Assembly: GCA_026986005.1 (NCBI GenBank)
Contig: JALSPK010000209.1
Location: 1-64,000 of the forward strand
Length of the DNA stretch: 64,000 bases
Source: Saprospiraceae bacterium
GTDB lineage: Bacteria > Bacteroidota > Bacteroidia > Chitinophagales > Saprospiraceae
Reading direction: 5' to 3'
The notes under the pieces are model-generated. The model saw only the letters and a list, made by a program, of their open reading frames with translations, searched no databases and had not been told where the DNA came from. Shown piece by piece: positions 33,344 through 42,810 of the stretch (the stretch's first letter is position 1; every line of letters begins with the position of its first letter). A program made the position numbers and the translations under genes.

Positions 33344-34955
33344 TCTTAACAATCTTTTTGGTAAAAATACTGTTTCTTGTTTTGATTGTAATAAAGTATA
33401 TCCCGGCAGGTATTTCTTCAAGACTAAGATTCAATTTTGAAGTTTTCTTATCAACAATTATTTTCTTTACTTTTCTACCAAACATATCATAGATTGCAAT
33501 TAGCTCGGGATTCCTATTATCACTAAAAGTTAAAGTTATATTGTTAGAAAAAGGGATTGGAAATACATTTACAAAATTAGTATTTGTAAAGTTACCATTG
33601 ATATTTTCCGTACTTGTAGTACAAGAACCTTGAGTCCAAGACTTCACACCATTTCTATACTTAGCAATGCATTCGTTGGTGTAGGTGATACTATCACAGC
33701 CGCAGACAGGATCGTAGATGTCAGAACAATACTTGAATGTATCAATTAAAAACTTGTTGATACATGTAGTATCATCAATACATTCTCCATTATACCATCG
33801 AGTAATACCTGCATGATATTTAGCATAGCATTCATTCGGATAAGTAATAGTGTCACATCCACAAACAGGGTCATAGTCAAAAGAAGGATTACATTCAATT
33901 GAAATATCAACTTGCTGCTCTTCATAACAAGCAGCTCTTTCATAACCCATTACTCCATGTTTATATCTGGCAATACAAGCATTTTTGTATAGCTTACCAT
34001 CACAACCTTTTACTGGCAAATAAATTTCATAACACTCTACACTTAAATCAATTTGTGTTGAATCAATACAATTACAAACGCCATCTGTCCAACTTGCTAC
34101 TCCAAAATAATACTGTGCGACAACATAATTTGTATATGTGATAGAGTCACAGCCACATACCGGGTCATAAAAATAAAACAAAATAGGATTGCGATTCTCA
34201 TAATAAACACTATCACTAAAAATAAGTGTAGAGTCAATACAAGGACATTCTCCCGGGTTTGTGTATTGAACACCATAGTAATTTTCAGCTATGCATTGGT
34301 TCGTATAAGTAATTCTGTCACATCCACATACCGGATCATAAATATCACTACATAAAACCGAAGTATCTATTTCATATTCATCTATACAGGAACACTCTCT
34401 ATTCTTCCAATCTATTACTCCACCATATAAAACAGCTTCATATTTATTTCTGTAATTCCTATTATCACATCCACATACCTGATCATCAGGAAACATACTT
34501 AAATCTATTGTCGTATCAATATATTTTTGCTCAAAGCATGGTATAGAATTACGACTATATGACGTTACCCCTCCTTTTCTTACCGCCATCTCAGGAGATA
34601 AATATACTTTGCCATCGCATCCTCTCACCGGATCCGGATACAGAATTTTTGAGATGTAATAAAAAATATTTTTTGTTGTATCTCTAAAATTTGCAGCTAT
34701 ACAACTACAAGGAGTATTTTCAAACTTAGTTACGCCTGATGCTGATGCACAATATAAATTATTGTAAGTAATGGAATCACATCCACATACCGGCTGAAAA
34801 TCATATTCGTCAAAACGTGAATATTGAATACAGTTATATCTTATACGAATTGAATCAATTTGCAAACTATCAATACAATCATCTTGAGATAAACTTATAC
34901 TAATAAAAATAAAAATTAATATTACAGTATTTAATATTTTGAGACAATTATTCAT
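33333..34955 (-). CDS. T9SS-secreted protein with eight Kazal-like repeats
   Basis: The 540-residue product has a signal peptide (ISISLSQDD, cut near residue 24), then eight units of about 48-58 residues, each with the core DPVCGCDSITYTNECIAKY or a variant, then a type A T9SS sorting domain (VFPIPFSNNITLTF to KIVKISG). The core matches Kazal-type serine protease inhibitors. Several units lack some Kazal cysteines (for example DPVRGCDGKVYLSPEMAV and LPVKGCDGKLYKNACI), so not all can form the normal disulfide set. It may inhibit extracellular proteases or serve as a structural repeat protein. It ends convergently with the lipoprotein gene, overlapping it by 11 bases. Confidence 0.8.
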   Translation of the reverse strand: MNNCLKILNTVILIFIFISISLSQDDCIDSLQIDSIRIRYNCIQYSRFDEYDFQPVCGCDSITYNNLYCASASGVTKFENTPCSCIAANFRDTTKNIFYYISKILYPDPVRGCDGKVYLSPEMAVRKGGVTSYSRNSIPCFEQKYIDTTIDLSMFPDDQVCGCDNRNYRNKYEAVLYGGVIDWKNRECSCIDEYEIDTSVLCSDIYDPVCGCDRITYTNQCIAENYYGVQYTNPGECPCIDSTLIFSDSVYYENRNPILFYFYDPVCGCDSITYTNYVVAQYYFGVASWTDGVCNCIDSTQIDLSVECYEIYLPVKGCDGKLYKNACIARYKHGVMGYERAACYEEQQVDISIECNPSFDYDPVCGCDTITYPNECYAKYHAGITRWYNGECIDDTTCINKFLIDTFKYCSDIYDPVCGCDSITYTNECIAKYRNGVKSWTQGSCTTSTENINGNFTNTNFVNVFPIPFSNNITLTFSDNRNPELIAIYDMFGRKVKKIIVDKKTSKLNLSLEEIPAGIYFITIKTRNSIFTKKIVKISG

Positions 34956-34957
34956 AA

Positions 34958-36436
34958 CTATATTTTTATTACTTTTTTAATAATAATATTATTTTCCCCT
35001 TTCGCTTCAATAACATACAAACCCGATTTGAAATTCTGCATATTTATTTTTACTACCTTCAAATTTTCTTTTATCTTTTTTGAAAATAGGTTTTGACCTG
35101 TAATACTCAAAATTGATATTTGGTTAATATTATTTATATTTGAAATGTCTATATTTAAATAATCACTAATTGGATTAGGATACAAAATGAGTGATTCTGT
35201 AATATGATTGTTTGTATTAACTTGATCACAGTCAATTTCATGAAGATTGAAATTTGCAAAATATGGAACTGTTCTTGCATTTGAAACATGAAGCTTATAT
35301 TGTGTAAATTCAAGTGCATCAGTACCATCCAAAGTTACAATTTCTACAATATATTCACTACTATTGGAATTCAAAACATATATTTTCCCATTAAAAGAAT
35401 TGTAAAATCTATTAAAGTGAAGAGAATATGGTAATTCGTATTCACTAAAAGGTTTTGCTTTTGTACCTATTTCATCAATTGCAACTCGATACATTTTGTT
35501 AATATATGATTTTGAATTAAACCTTCTATGATCTAATTTATTTATAAAAATATATTTAGAATCAGGAGAAAAAACAAAATCAGAAGAAAGATCATCAACA
35601 ATATATCCAACAGATTCGTAAATGAAATTTGATAATAATCCTGAACATCTATTAAAATCAAATAATTGATAACCACATGATCGATTGTACCTTAAATACT
35701 TGTTACCATCTGGTGAAAAAGCAGATAAACCGGCTAATTTACATAGGTTATTAGGCAATTCCCAGCCAATATATTGTGATTCTTTTTCTTCAATTCCATT
35801 TTGATTAAGTAAAAATCTAAAATATCTATTGGTTTGGTATTCCGGTAAAAAGATCCACCAATCAGTACCATTCCCATGTCTTACGACTGCAAATGATTCA
35901 ATATCTTCATTCAATAGAATTTGATTCTTCTCAAGGACTTCAAATTTACCATTAACATGCTCAATAACAGAATAATAAAAAGTCGTATTTTTAATACTAC
36001 TAGTATTATCGTGTTCTGCTCCCAAATGTAAAAGAATATATCTATTATCAATGTTGGGATATGGTATAAACATTGCCCCATTAGGTACAATATAACCGGT
36101 CTTCCCACATACTTGTTCATAAAAATATCCAGGATTCAATCCTCCTCCATTTTTAATTATATCATGGGAAGCATCTGCGATATCACATCCATTTGTGTAA
36201 AGCAATAAGTTACCAGAAGTATCGCTAATGGCAGCCATTGTAGATTCAAAATTGAGTGGAGTTTTAACGAATTCAAATGATATTTCATTTGAATCCTCGT
36301 ACCATATATTTATTCCGCAATTCTCCTTATACAAGGTATCATTGAAACCAAATAACCAATTGCTGTTTTGACTTTGTGAATTTAGATGAACAATATACAG
36401 GCTAAAAACAATGACGACAAAAATATATTTCTTCAT
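34958..36436 (-). CDS. T9SS-secreted beta-propeller-like protein
   Basis: From the ATG at 36436 (MKKYIFVVIVFSLYIV) the product has 492 residues, with a signal peptide cut near NSQSQ. The body has repeated segments with FSPDGNKYLRYN and FSPDSKYIFINK motifs typical of beta-propellers, and ends in a type A T9SS sorting domain (LYPNPISDYLNI to IKKVIKI). It is a clear paralogue of the product of the next gene (36450-37841): both have NWLFGFNDTL or NWVLGIDTL near the start, SDTSGNLLLYTNG, GTDWW and FSPDG motifs. The substrate or partner is unknown. The longer frame opening at 36478 would precede the signal peptide and is rejected. Confidence 0.75.
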   Translation of the reverse strand: MKKYIFVVIVFSLYIVHLNSQSQNSNWLFGFNDTLYKENCGINIWYEDSNEISFEFVKTPLNFESTMAAISDTSGNLLLYTNGCDIADASHDIIKNGGGLNPGYFYEQVCGKTGYIVPNGAMFIPYPNIDNRYILLHLGAEHDNTSSIKNTTFYYSVIEHVNGKFEVLEKNQILLNEDIESFAVVRHGNGTDWWIFLPEYQTNRYFRFLLNQNGIEEKESQYIGWELPNNLCKLAGLSAFSPDGNKYLRYNRSCGYQLFDFNRCSGLLSNFIYESVGYIVDDLSSDFVFSPDSKYIFINKLDHRRFNSKSYINKMYRVAIDEIGTKAKPFSEYELPYSLHFNRFYNSFNGKIYVLNSNSSEYIVEIVTLDGTDALEFTQYKLHVSNARTVPYFANFNLHEIDCDQVNTNNHITESLILYPNPISDYLNIDISNINNINQISILSITGQNLFSKKIKENLKVVKINMQNFKSGLYVIEAKGENNIIIKKVIKI

Positions 36437-36449
36437 AAGCTTATTATTT

Positions 36450-37841
36450 TTATTTGAATAAATCTTTCCAACTTTCATCCGTTATCAATTTATATCTATC
36501 TACTCTTATATAATCCTTATTCTCAACCTTATAATTAATGGCTTCACCATAAGGAATAAATATGGAATCTCGTTCATTACAATTATAATTTGTTTCAATC
36601 CCAAGCCTATAATTAGGAAATTGTGGTAATGCAATATTACTCTCATAAGGTAATTCAATACCAAAAGGTTTGAAGTCACATGATAATCTAGGTAAGTTTG
36701 GTCTGTTTATATACCCCATGTATTTTGATCCTCCAGGCTTATAATATGTGAAATATATTTTCCCATCAGGCCCTAATTCAATTGCACTATATGAAGGTAA
36801 AGTAGTAATAAATATACTATTATTTTCATTATTTGAGCTCTCTAAATCAACTTGATATAAGTTTTTTCCTGAAGTAAAATAGATATATTTGGAATTGGGA
36901 CTAAACTCTAGTTCCAAAGGAGATAGTACATTTTTTATTTTCCTTTTAAAAGTCAACTCTCCTGTACATCTGTCAAAATCATAAATAAATATACCATTAT
37001 GTAACTCATTCCTGATAAATAATTTTCCATCCGGAGAAAAGTTACCATATTGTGTTGATGTTACTTTAACAAAAATAGGAGTGTCACCCGAAGAAGGAGA
37101 TGATGTAATCTCAGGATAAATAATTTGTTTTTGAGGCCCTAAGATCCCATCCCTTGTAATCAAATATTTATAAAAAATATTTTTCATAAACACCGGAGCC
37201 ACAAGCCACCAGTCTATACCATTGGAATGCTGCACCAGTCCAAAACCATCTATATGACTATCCAAAACAAGCTGGTTTTTTTCGATTACTGTCCCAAGTC
37301 CTTCTGACAGATCCATATCAATCCTGATATATGAGAGGACATCATAAGAACTAAATCCTTTAGTATTCCAAACTAATGGGGCAAATACTAAAAATTGATG
37401 TTTATGCCCGGGTAGAGGAATGAATTTTACAGATGTTGGCAAAATTCCTATTGGATTTTCTAAATGCCCAAAAATACAACCACAGTATCTATTTCGTTGT
37501 CTCCAATATCTAGTATCCATAAAATACCCTATACTATCACCGTTGGTCATAACAAGGTTTTCTCTGTTGAAAACTTTTAACCCGTTGAAGTAAAATATCA
37601 GATTGCCAAGACTATCACTAGCACTTAAATTATAAGAACTCATTATCGACTCAATAGATGTTATTTTATTTACATCTAAAGTATTTTCTCCAAATGAAAT
37701 AACATTTTTCCAATAAGGTTTTCTCTCTTTTTTTACCAAAGTATCAATTCCAAGAACCCAATTGTTATCATATTTTTGACATTTGGCATAAATAAGGTAG
37801 AAGAAGAAAAAAAAGAAAACAAAGTATATTTTTTTTGACAT
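36450..37841 (-). CDS. Secreted beta-propeller-like protein without sorting domain
   Basis: From the ATG at 37841 (MSKKIYFVFFFFFFYLIY) the product has 463 residues and a strong signal peptide. It is a paralogue of the protein encoded at 34958-36436, sharing the opening NWVLGIDTL, SDSLGNLIFYFNG, SNGIDWWL and NFSPDGKLFIRN segments. It stops at ESWKDLFK, just where the paralogue continues into its T9SS sorting domain, so it either stays in the periplasm, is exported in another way, or has lost its end. The frame opening at 37898 would add 19 residues before the signal peptide. Confidence 0.68.
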   Translation of the reverse strand: MSKKIYFVFFFFFFYLIYAKCQKYDNNWVLGIDTLVKKERKPYWKNVISFGENTLDVNKITSIESIMSSYNLSASDSLGNLIFYFNGLKVFNRENLVMTNGDSIGYFMDTRYWRQRNRYCGCIFGHLENPIGILPTSVKFIPLPGHKHQFLVFAPLVWNTKGFSSYDVLSYIRIDMDLSEGLGTVIEKNQLVLDSHIDGFGLVQHSNGIDWWLVAPVFMKNIFYKYLITRDGILGPQKQIIYPEITSSPSSGDTPIFVKVTSTQYGNFSPDGKLFIRNELHNGIFIYDFDRCTGELTFKRKIKNVLSPLELEFSPNSKYIYFTSGKNLYQVDLESSNNENNSIFITTLPSYSAIELGPDGKIYFTYYKPGGSKYMGYINRPNLPRLSCDFKPFGIELPYESNIALPQFPNYRLGIETNYNCNERDSIFIPYGEAINYKVENKDYIRVDRYKLITDESWKDLFK

Positions 37842-37906
37842 AAAAGTAATTTTAATGAATAATATAATGATGTGGTGATTCAAAAACCACCACATCATAC
37901 TATAAT

Positions 37907-40573
37907 TTATTTAAGGATTTCCAATTTTCCTGTAAAGACTATCATTTTATCTAATACGATTTGTACAGAATATATACCATTTTTAAGCTTAAATTCTACT
38001 CTTCTTTGGACTTCATTTTTATTCAATTCCAATACTAAGATTTTTTGTCCAATAGAATTGAATATTTCAACTGTTCCTGTTTCAAATTCTTGATTCAAGT
38101 TAATATCAAAATACTCTTTTGCAGGATTTGGAAATAGTACAGCTATATCATGATTATAATTGATAGTACTTCTTTCTTCAATTGTATCACACAGTTCGGT
38201 ATCATTGTACTCTCTAAAATCTTTACCTAATAGTGATCTTGCAATACCAACTCCCTTGCCTCCAGAGGAAGGACATTGTCCGGCGATTGATTCCAACATA
38301 GCAATTTCTTCAGTTGACCAATCACTTCCTGACTTAAATGCTCTAATCCTCAAATTCAAAACTTCTTTGAAATTAGTTTCATATATCTTAGAAGTATTTA
38401 TATTACTTAATACATTTTGAAGTGAGTCAAGTTGAGAAATTGAACTAATTCTCTCCAAAGTTTTATCAATAGAAAACAGTTCTCCTAGAGGAGTATTAAT
38501 TTTATCATTCCAAAACTGTGATGCATTTTCTACTTCATTTAACAATTCCGGATTGTGATATAATGCTGTTAATATATTGAACTGTACATCAAATAATGAA
38601 CCGGCACAGTTTTCTGATTCCTCACTACAGTCTCTTCCTAAATACAAATCAGTCATCGCACCTCTCCAATAATCGTTAAAATCATTTCCTGACACCTCTC
38701 TGGGTGGCTCATATTCACATAATAAACAATAAGTAAAGTCTTCTTTATCTGAAATTTGTCCATTTACAATTTGAATGTTCCCTTCATAAGGATTTGGAAT
38801 TAAATCAATGCCTTGATTCATTGTCCCAGTATTTGTAATAGTGAAGACCGGTCCATTTGGGGCATCCAATTCCAAAGCTGTAGGAATATCATCTTTCCAT
38901 CTGTTGCCATTTTTGTATTGATCTCCAATAATTCCAGGTAAGCCAAAATCTCCAATTTTAACTCCTGCATGAATTATGTTCTTCATACTATTGGCTACCA
39001 AATCTAATGGATCGTTGTCATTAATAATTAAAAAGCTATTTGGAATATCTTTAAGAACATTACATTTTAATACACCAAATGGTGAATTATTACAAAATAT
39101 TCCAAAATCTATATTTCCCGAAGCTAAACCAGCACCAAAAATGTTGTTGTGAGCAACTCTATATCCTTCACAGTCAATTTGAGATATAGACCACTGCCAA
39201 ATTGGTGGATTTGTGAGATAATGCTCTATGTAATTATTTTCAATTGTATAATTTTCAGATAAACTTATTCTAAATCCATCTCCATATGTTTCAATGTTAT
39301 TTTCTGAAAACAGAAAACCATTGCAAATATTATTAGTGAAACAAAGTCCTAAATCAGTATTATTAAAGATATTGTCAGAGACTCTGCCTTCTAGTCCAAT
39401 ACAGTCTTTAATTTCAAATCCCTTGGTATTAAATGTTTCATTATCTGTTATTTCAACAATATTACTATTTGCAACATAAAAGCTTGATGCATTATTATCT
39501 TCATCACTCCAATAGAATTTATTATATGAAACATATACTTCATTACCATTAGTAAATATATATGGGAGATCTACAGTAGGGTGACTAAAATCACAATCTG
39601 TAATTGTAAGATGATTTAGTCCATCTGCTTTTATTGAAGCATGACTAAATTCACAATTTGTAATATAAACTTCATCTTCCCTACTCAAATCAGAATTAAT
39701 ATTTATTTCACTATCTACCAATAGTATAAAATCAGAATTGACAATTTCAATATTTGTTTGATTTGTTCCACTAAAATCATTAAAGTCAATTTGAATACAG
39801 GCTTTGTTTTCTTTGCCATTATAATTCTCAAAGTGATTTTGAGCTTTCGCAGGATTTCCAATTGTGAAATTATCTACATTTTTGAGTTTAAAGGCAATTC
39901 CAATATCATCATTGTAGGCATAAGGAGGACCAATAGTCCCACCTATGAAAGTATTTCCAAAGATATCAGTTGTAACATCTGTTATACCATCAGTAACAAC
40001 TACATATTTATTATTTTCAAAAATGTTGTTTTCGAGAGTTACCGTTTGCCCACTTCCTCCTGTCATATAAAAAACTCTATAAAAATTATAAATATTAGAA
40101 TTTTTTATCGTCACAACACCTCCTCCTTCCATATAAATTCCTCTCATTAGTTTATTACATCCATGTAGTTGTGCACCATCAATTGTTAAATGTCTATTTC
40201 CTGAAATAAATATTTTTCCATTTTGATCCCCAATAATATCACTATGTGAAGCAAAGTCATAATCAATATCAATAGCAAGCTCACTAGTTAAAACAACGTA
40301 CTGAGCTGTTGTCTTGGCTTGATTTGCAGGTAATAACAGCCCCTGTGAAATAGCTGTTGTAACAGACATATAGGAATCAATAACTTTGTAATCATGAACC
40401 CCATCAGTACACTCTTGTTGTGCATTTAGTATTAAAGTTGATCCGAAAATGATAATAAACAAAAGCATTACAATCTTTAAATGTTTAAGAATAAAACTGT
40501 CTTGTATTGCACTCTTTGAGCGACTTGTTAAAATATTGGTTGCGACTTGCGACTTTTTTCTAATATTTTTCAT
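37907..40573 (-). CDS. T9SS-secreted right-handed beta-helix protein
   Basis: From the ATG at 40573 the product has 888 residues; a later start at 40468 (MLLFIIIFGSTLILNAQQ) would give a more normal signal peptide, and the first possible ATG is at 40633. The body from about residue 60 to 580 is made of short repeats such as VTIKNSNIYNF, VTLENNIFENN and LTITDCDFSH, the pattern of a parallel beta-helix found in pectate-lyase-like folds and adhesins. A type A T9SS sorting domain closes the protein (LFPNPAKEYFDI to GKLEILK). No catalytic residues can be named. It is upstream of the two beta-propeller genes. Confidence 0.75.
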   Translation of the reverse strand: MKNIRKKSQVATNILTSRSKSAIQDSFILKHLKIVMLLFIIIFGSTLILNAQQECTDGVHDYKVIDSYMSVTTAISQGLLLPANQAKTTAQYVVLTSELAIDIDYDFASHSDIIGDQNGKIFISGNRHLTIDGAQLHGCNKLMRGIYMEGGGVVTIKNSNIYNFYRVFYMTGGSGQTVTLENNIFENNKYVVVTDGITDVTTDIFGNTFIGGTIGPPYAYNDDIGIAFKLKNVDNFTIGNPAKAQNHFENYNGKENKACIQIDFNDFSGTNQTNIEIVNSDFILLVDSEININSDLSREDEVYITNCEFSHASIKADGLNHLTITDCDFSHPTVDLPYIFTNGNEVYVSYNKFYWSDEDNNASSFYVANSNIVEITDNETFNTKGFEIKDCIGLEGRVSDNIFNNTDLGLCFTNNICNGFLFSENNIETYGDGFRISLSENYTIENNYIEHYLTNPPIWQWSISQIDCEGYRVAHNNIFGAGLASGNIDFGIFCNNSPFGVLKCNVLKDIPNSFLIINDNDPLDLVANSMKNIIHAGVKIGDFGLPGIIGDQYKNGNRWKDDIPTALELDAPNGPVFTITNTGTMNQGIDLIPNPYEGNIQIVNGQISDKEDFTYCLLCEYEPPREVSGNDFNDYWRGAMTDLYLGRDCSEESENCAGSLFDVQFNILTALYHNPELLNEVENASQFWNDKINTPLGELFSIDKTLERISSISQLDSLQNVLSNINTSKIYETNFKEVLNLRIRAFKSGSDWSTEEIAMLESIAGQCPSSGGKGVGIARSLLGKDFREYNDTELCDTIEERSTINYNHDIAVLFPNPAKEYFDINLNQEFETGTVEIFNSIGQKILVLELNKNEVQRRVEFKLKNGIYSVQIVLDKMIVFTGKLEILK

Positions 40574-40640
40574 ATTATTATACGAGTTTGTAAAACTAAT
40601 AATAATTGTTTGAAAACACAAGTTTCTCCACATTTCTTAT

Positions 40641-40648
40641 TAATTTTG
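40641..40648 (+). promoter_or_regulatory. -7 box upstream of candidate small RNA
   Basis: TAATTTTG matches TAnnTTTG on the plus strand, 9 bases before the first hairpin of the putative small RNA. No canonical TTTG at the -33 position was found. Confidence 0.35.
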
Positions 40649-40652
40649 TGGT

Positions 40653-40734
40653 TAGTCTTCTCTTATCTTGTTTGTAGCTAAATAAAGAGAAGAAATTGGG
40701 CACTGTCCCTTCCAGCAAAGGACAGTGCTTTTTT
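40653..40734 (+). ncRNA. Candidate small RNA with two hairpins and intrinsic terminator
   Basis: Two perfect stems lie in line: CTTCTCTT (40657-40664) with AAGAGAAG (40685-40692), and GCACTGTCC (40700-40708) with GGACAGTGC (40720-40728), the latter followed at once by TTTTTT. A TAnnTTTG box lies just upstream, and no plus-strand gene ends nearby, so the terminator is hard to explain unless it ends a short transcript of about 80 bases. The flanking protein genes (beta-helix protein and hutI) both lie on the minus strand. The structure is directly visible; expression and role are inferred. Confidence 0.5.
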
Positions 40735-41534
40735 CCATATCTTTTCGGTAAGGACAGAGGCTGGAACTAACTACCCGGATTGATGCAAATCTCATGCATT
40801 CAAGAGCCATTGTTAATTGTACATTATCTTTTAATTTAGTTATTTATAATTTAATACCGCTTACCGATTCTTCACTTTGTTCAGGCTCAGCAATCGGAGT
40901 ACTTTAGTTGCAAATAGCAATTAGTCTTTTAAATTCAATTTATAATTTTTATCTCACAACAACAATATCACAGCCTAACTAAACATTGTTTATTTGCTTT
41001 ATTTCTTAATCAGAATACCACATACTTTTTATACTAAAAATAATTATGCCAACAAATCAACTTATTGCGTATTTTACTATATATATATATTGCTTTTCAA
41101 TATATTGCCATAACATATAGACGCAATATTATTGCGAAACGCTGCAAGAAAAGTGAATTTAATTAAAAAATAATAAATAAAGAGGGTAAATGGGTAGAAT
41201 TTATATAGAATTTAGACGTATTTAACACAAAACTTGCCATTTTAAGACATTTACGGCATATTGGAGCGAATTATCATATTAACAGGTATTATAATATTGA
41301 TTTTATATTACCTCGCGTAGAAGTAAAAAGTACATGTGAAAAATAGAATAAGACGATACTAACATCCCTCGTCTTCTTCCTCTTCCTATACAGGTTGAAC
41401 TACTGCTTTTATTGGGTTTTTTGCTGCAAATTTCTTTTTTTCTTCTTCAAGTTTTATGATATTATCAGATTTAAGTTTTTTATACTTATCATCTTGGCAA
41501 AATCCATTACAGCTATTTCATCATCCATAATAAA
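40735..41534. other. Long intergenic region beyond hutI
   Basis: About 800 bases carry no convincing gene. On the minus strand, a short open stretch at about 41391-41517 ends KLEEEKKKFAAKNPIKAVVQPV, which looks protein-like but lacks a start codon; it may be the worn end of a former gene. The stretch around 41080-41140 is extremely AT-rich. Confidence 0.35.
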
Positions 41535-42773
41535 TCATAAGATTTTAATTCCTTTCAAGTATACACTCTCTATCTGATTATTACCAAAAGAATACGGTAT
41601 AAAACCGTAGGAATTTATTGGCTTTGTGAGAATAATATTTGCTTGTTTACCAACAGTAATAGAACCATAATCTCTCTCCAACCCCATCGCATATGCACCG
41701 TTGATAGTAGCTGCATTGATAGCTTCTTCGGGTGTCAATTTCATTTTAATACAAGCAGTAGATACAACAAAATTCATATTTCCGGATGGGGTTGATCCCG
41801 GATTATAATCCGTTGCCAAAGCCAATGGAAGCCCCGAATCTATTATTTGCCTGCCGGGAGTATACGGAATTCCTAAAAAAAACGAACAACTAGGCAATGC
41901 AACAGGCATTGTTTTAGAACCTTTTAATATTTCAATATCTTCTTTTGGCATCACTTCCAAATGATCAACAGACAAGGCGTTGTACTTTACTCCGGCTTCA
42001 ACACCTCCGATTGCATTAAATTGATTAACATGAATCTTTGGTAATAGTCCGTGTTTCAAGCCTGCTTGCAGAACAAATTCAGTATCTTCTACCGTAAAAT
42101 ATCCTGCTTCGCAGAAGATATCCACATACTCCGCCAAGCGTTCTTTTTCAATCCGCGGCATTAATTCATTTACAAGCATGTTCAAATAACCTTGTTTGTT
42201 ATTTTTATAATCTTGAGGGATAGCATGAGCACCCAAGAAAGTGGCTTTTACAGCAATCGGGTAATTCCTTTTTAGCCTGTCTATTACTCTCAGCATTTTT
42301 AGCTCTGCTTCTATTGTCAATCCATACCCGGATTTTATCTCAACCGCACCTGTCCCCAATAGCATAATCTCCTCCAGCCTTACTTTACTTTGTTCATACA
42401 ATTCTTCTTCAGATATTTCTTGTAGCTTTTTAGCAGAATTCAATATTCCTCCACCTCTTGCAGCTATTTCTTCGTATGATAATCCTTTAATTCTATCTAC
42501 AAATTCCCCTTCTCTATTTCCCGCATAAACCAAATGAGTATGTGAATCACACCAAGTGGGAAGTATCATTTTTCCAGTCGCATCTATTTCTTTATCCACG
42601 TTCACTTCAGGACATGCTTTCATTTCCCCAAAATTACTAATGATACCGTCTTCTATCAATAGGAAAGCATTAGATATAACCGGCAATTTCTTCATATCCT
42701 TTCCTGAAACAAAAAGTTCCTGTTTTGTCCTGACTTGAATTAGTTCTTTAATATTTTTAAAAAGCAATCTCAT
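41535..42773 (-). CDS. hutI: Imidazolonepropionase
   Basis: From the ATG at 42773 (MRLLFKNIKELIQ) the product has 412 residues, the usual size. It shows the amidohydrolase motif CDSHTHLVYAGNREGEF (metal-binding His pair), GILNSAKKLQE, KSGYGL, FLGAHAIPQDY and ATDYNPGST. It hydrolyses 4-imidazolone-5-propionate to N-formimino-glutamate, the third step of histidine breakdown. The start at 42818 gives 15 extra residues that overlap the hutU end and do not match the family. It is the last gene of hutH-hutU-hutI. Confidence 0.95.
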   Translation of the reverse strand: MRLLFKNIKELIQVRTKQELFVSGKDMKKLPVISNAFLLIEDGIISNFGEMKACPEVNVDKEIDATGKMILPTWCDSHTHLVYAGNREGEFVDRIKGLSYEEIAARGGGILNSAKKLQEISEEELYEQSKVRLEEIMLLGTGAVEIKSGYGLTIEAELKMLRVIDRLKRNYPIAVKATFLGAHAIPQDYKNNKQGYLNMLVNELMPRIEKERLAEYVDIFCEAGYFTVEDTEFVLQAGLKHGLLPKIHVNQFNAIGGVEAGVKYNALSVDHLEVMPKEDIEILKGSKTMPVALPSCSFFLGIPYTPGRQIIDSGLPLALATDYNPGSTPSGNMNFVVSTACIKMKLTPEEAINAATINGAYAMGLERDYGSITVGKQANIILTKPINSYGFIPYSFGNNQIESVYLKGIKIL

Positions 42774-42810
42774 TTTAATAATTTTATCTATTTCAACTCC
42801 TTGAGTTAAA

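Noticed and set aside
41080-41140. Possible replication origin in the extremely AT-rich stretch with ATATATATAT
   Set aside because: No DnaA-box cluster or dnaA/gidA neighbourhood was seen; AT-richness alone is not enough.
41391-41517. Open stretch ending KLEEEKKKFAAKNPIKAVVQPV on the minus strand beyond hutI
   Set aside because: It has no start codon in frame, and the upstream part is cut by a stop codon; it may be a gene remnant but cannot be supported as a CDS.
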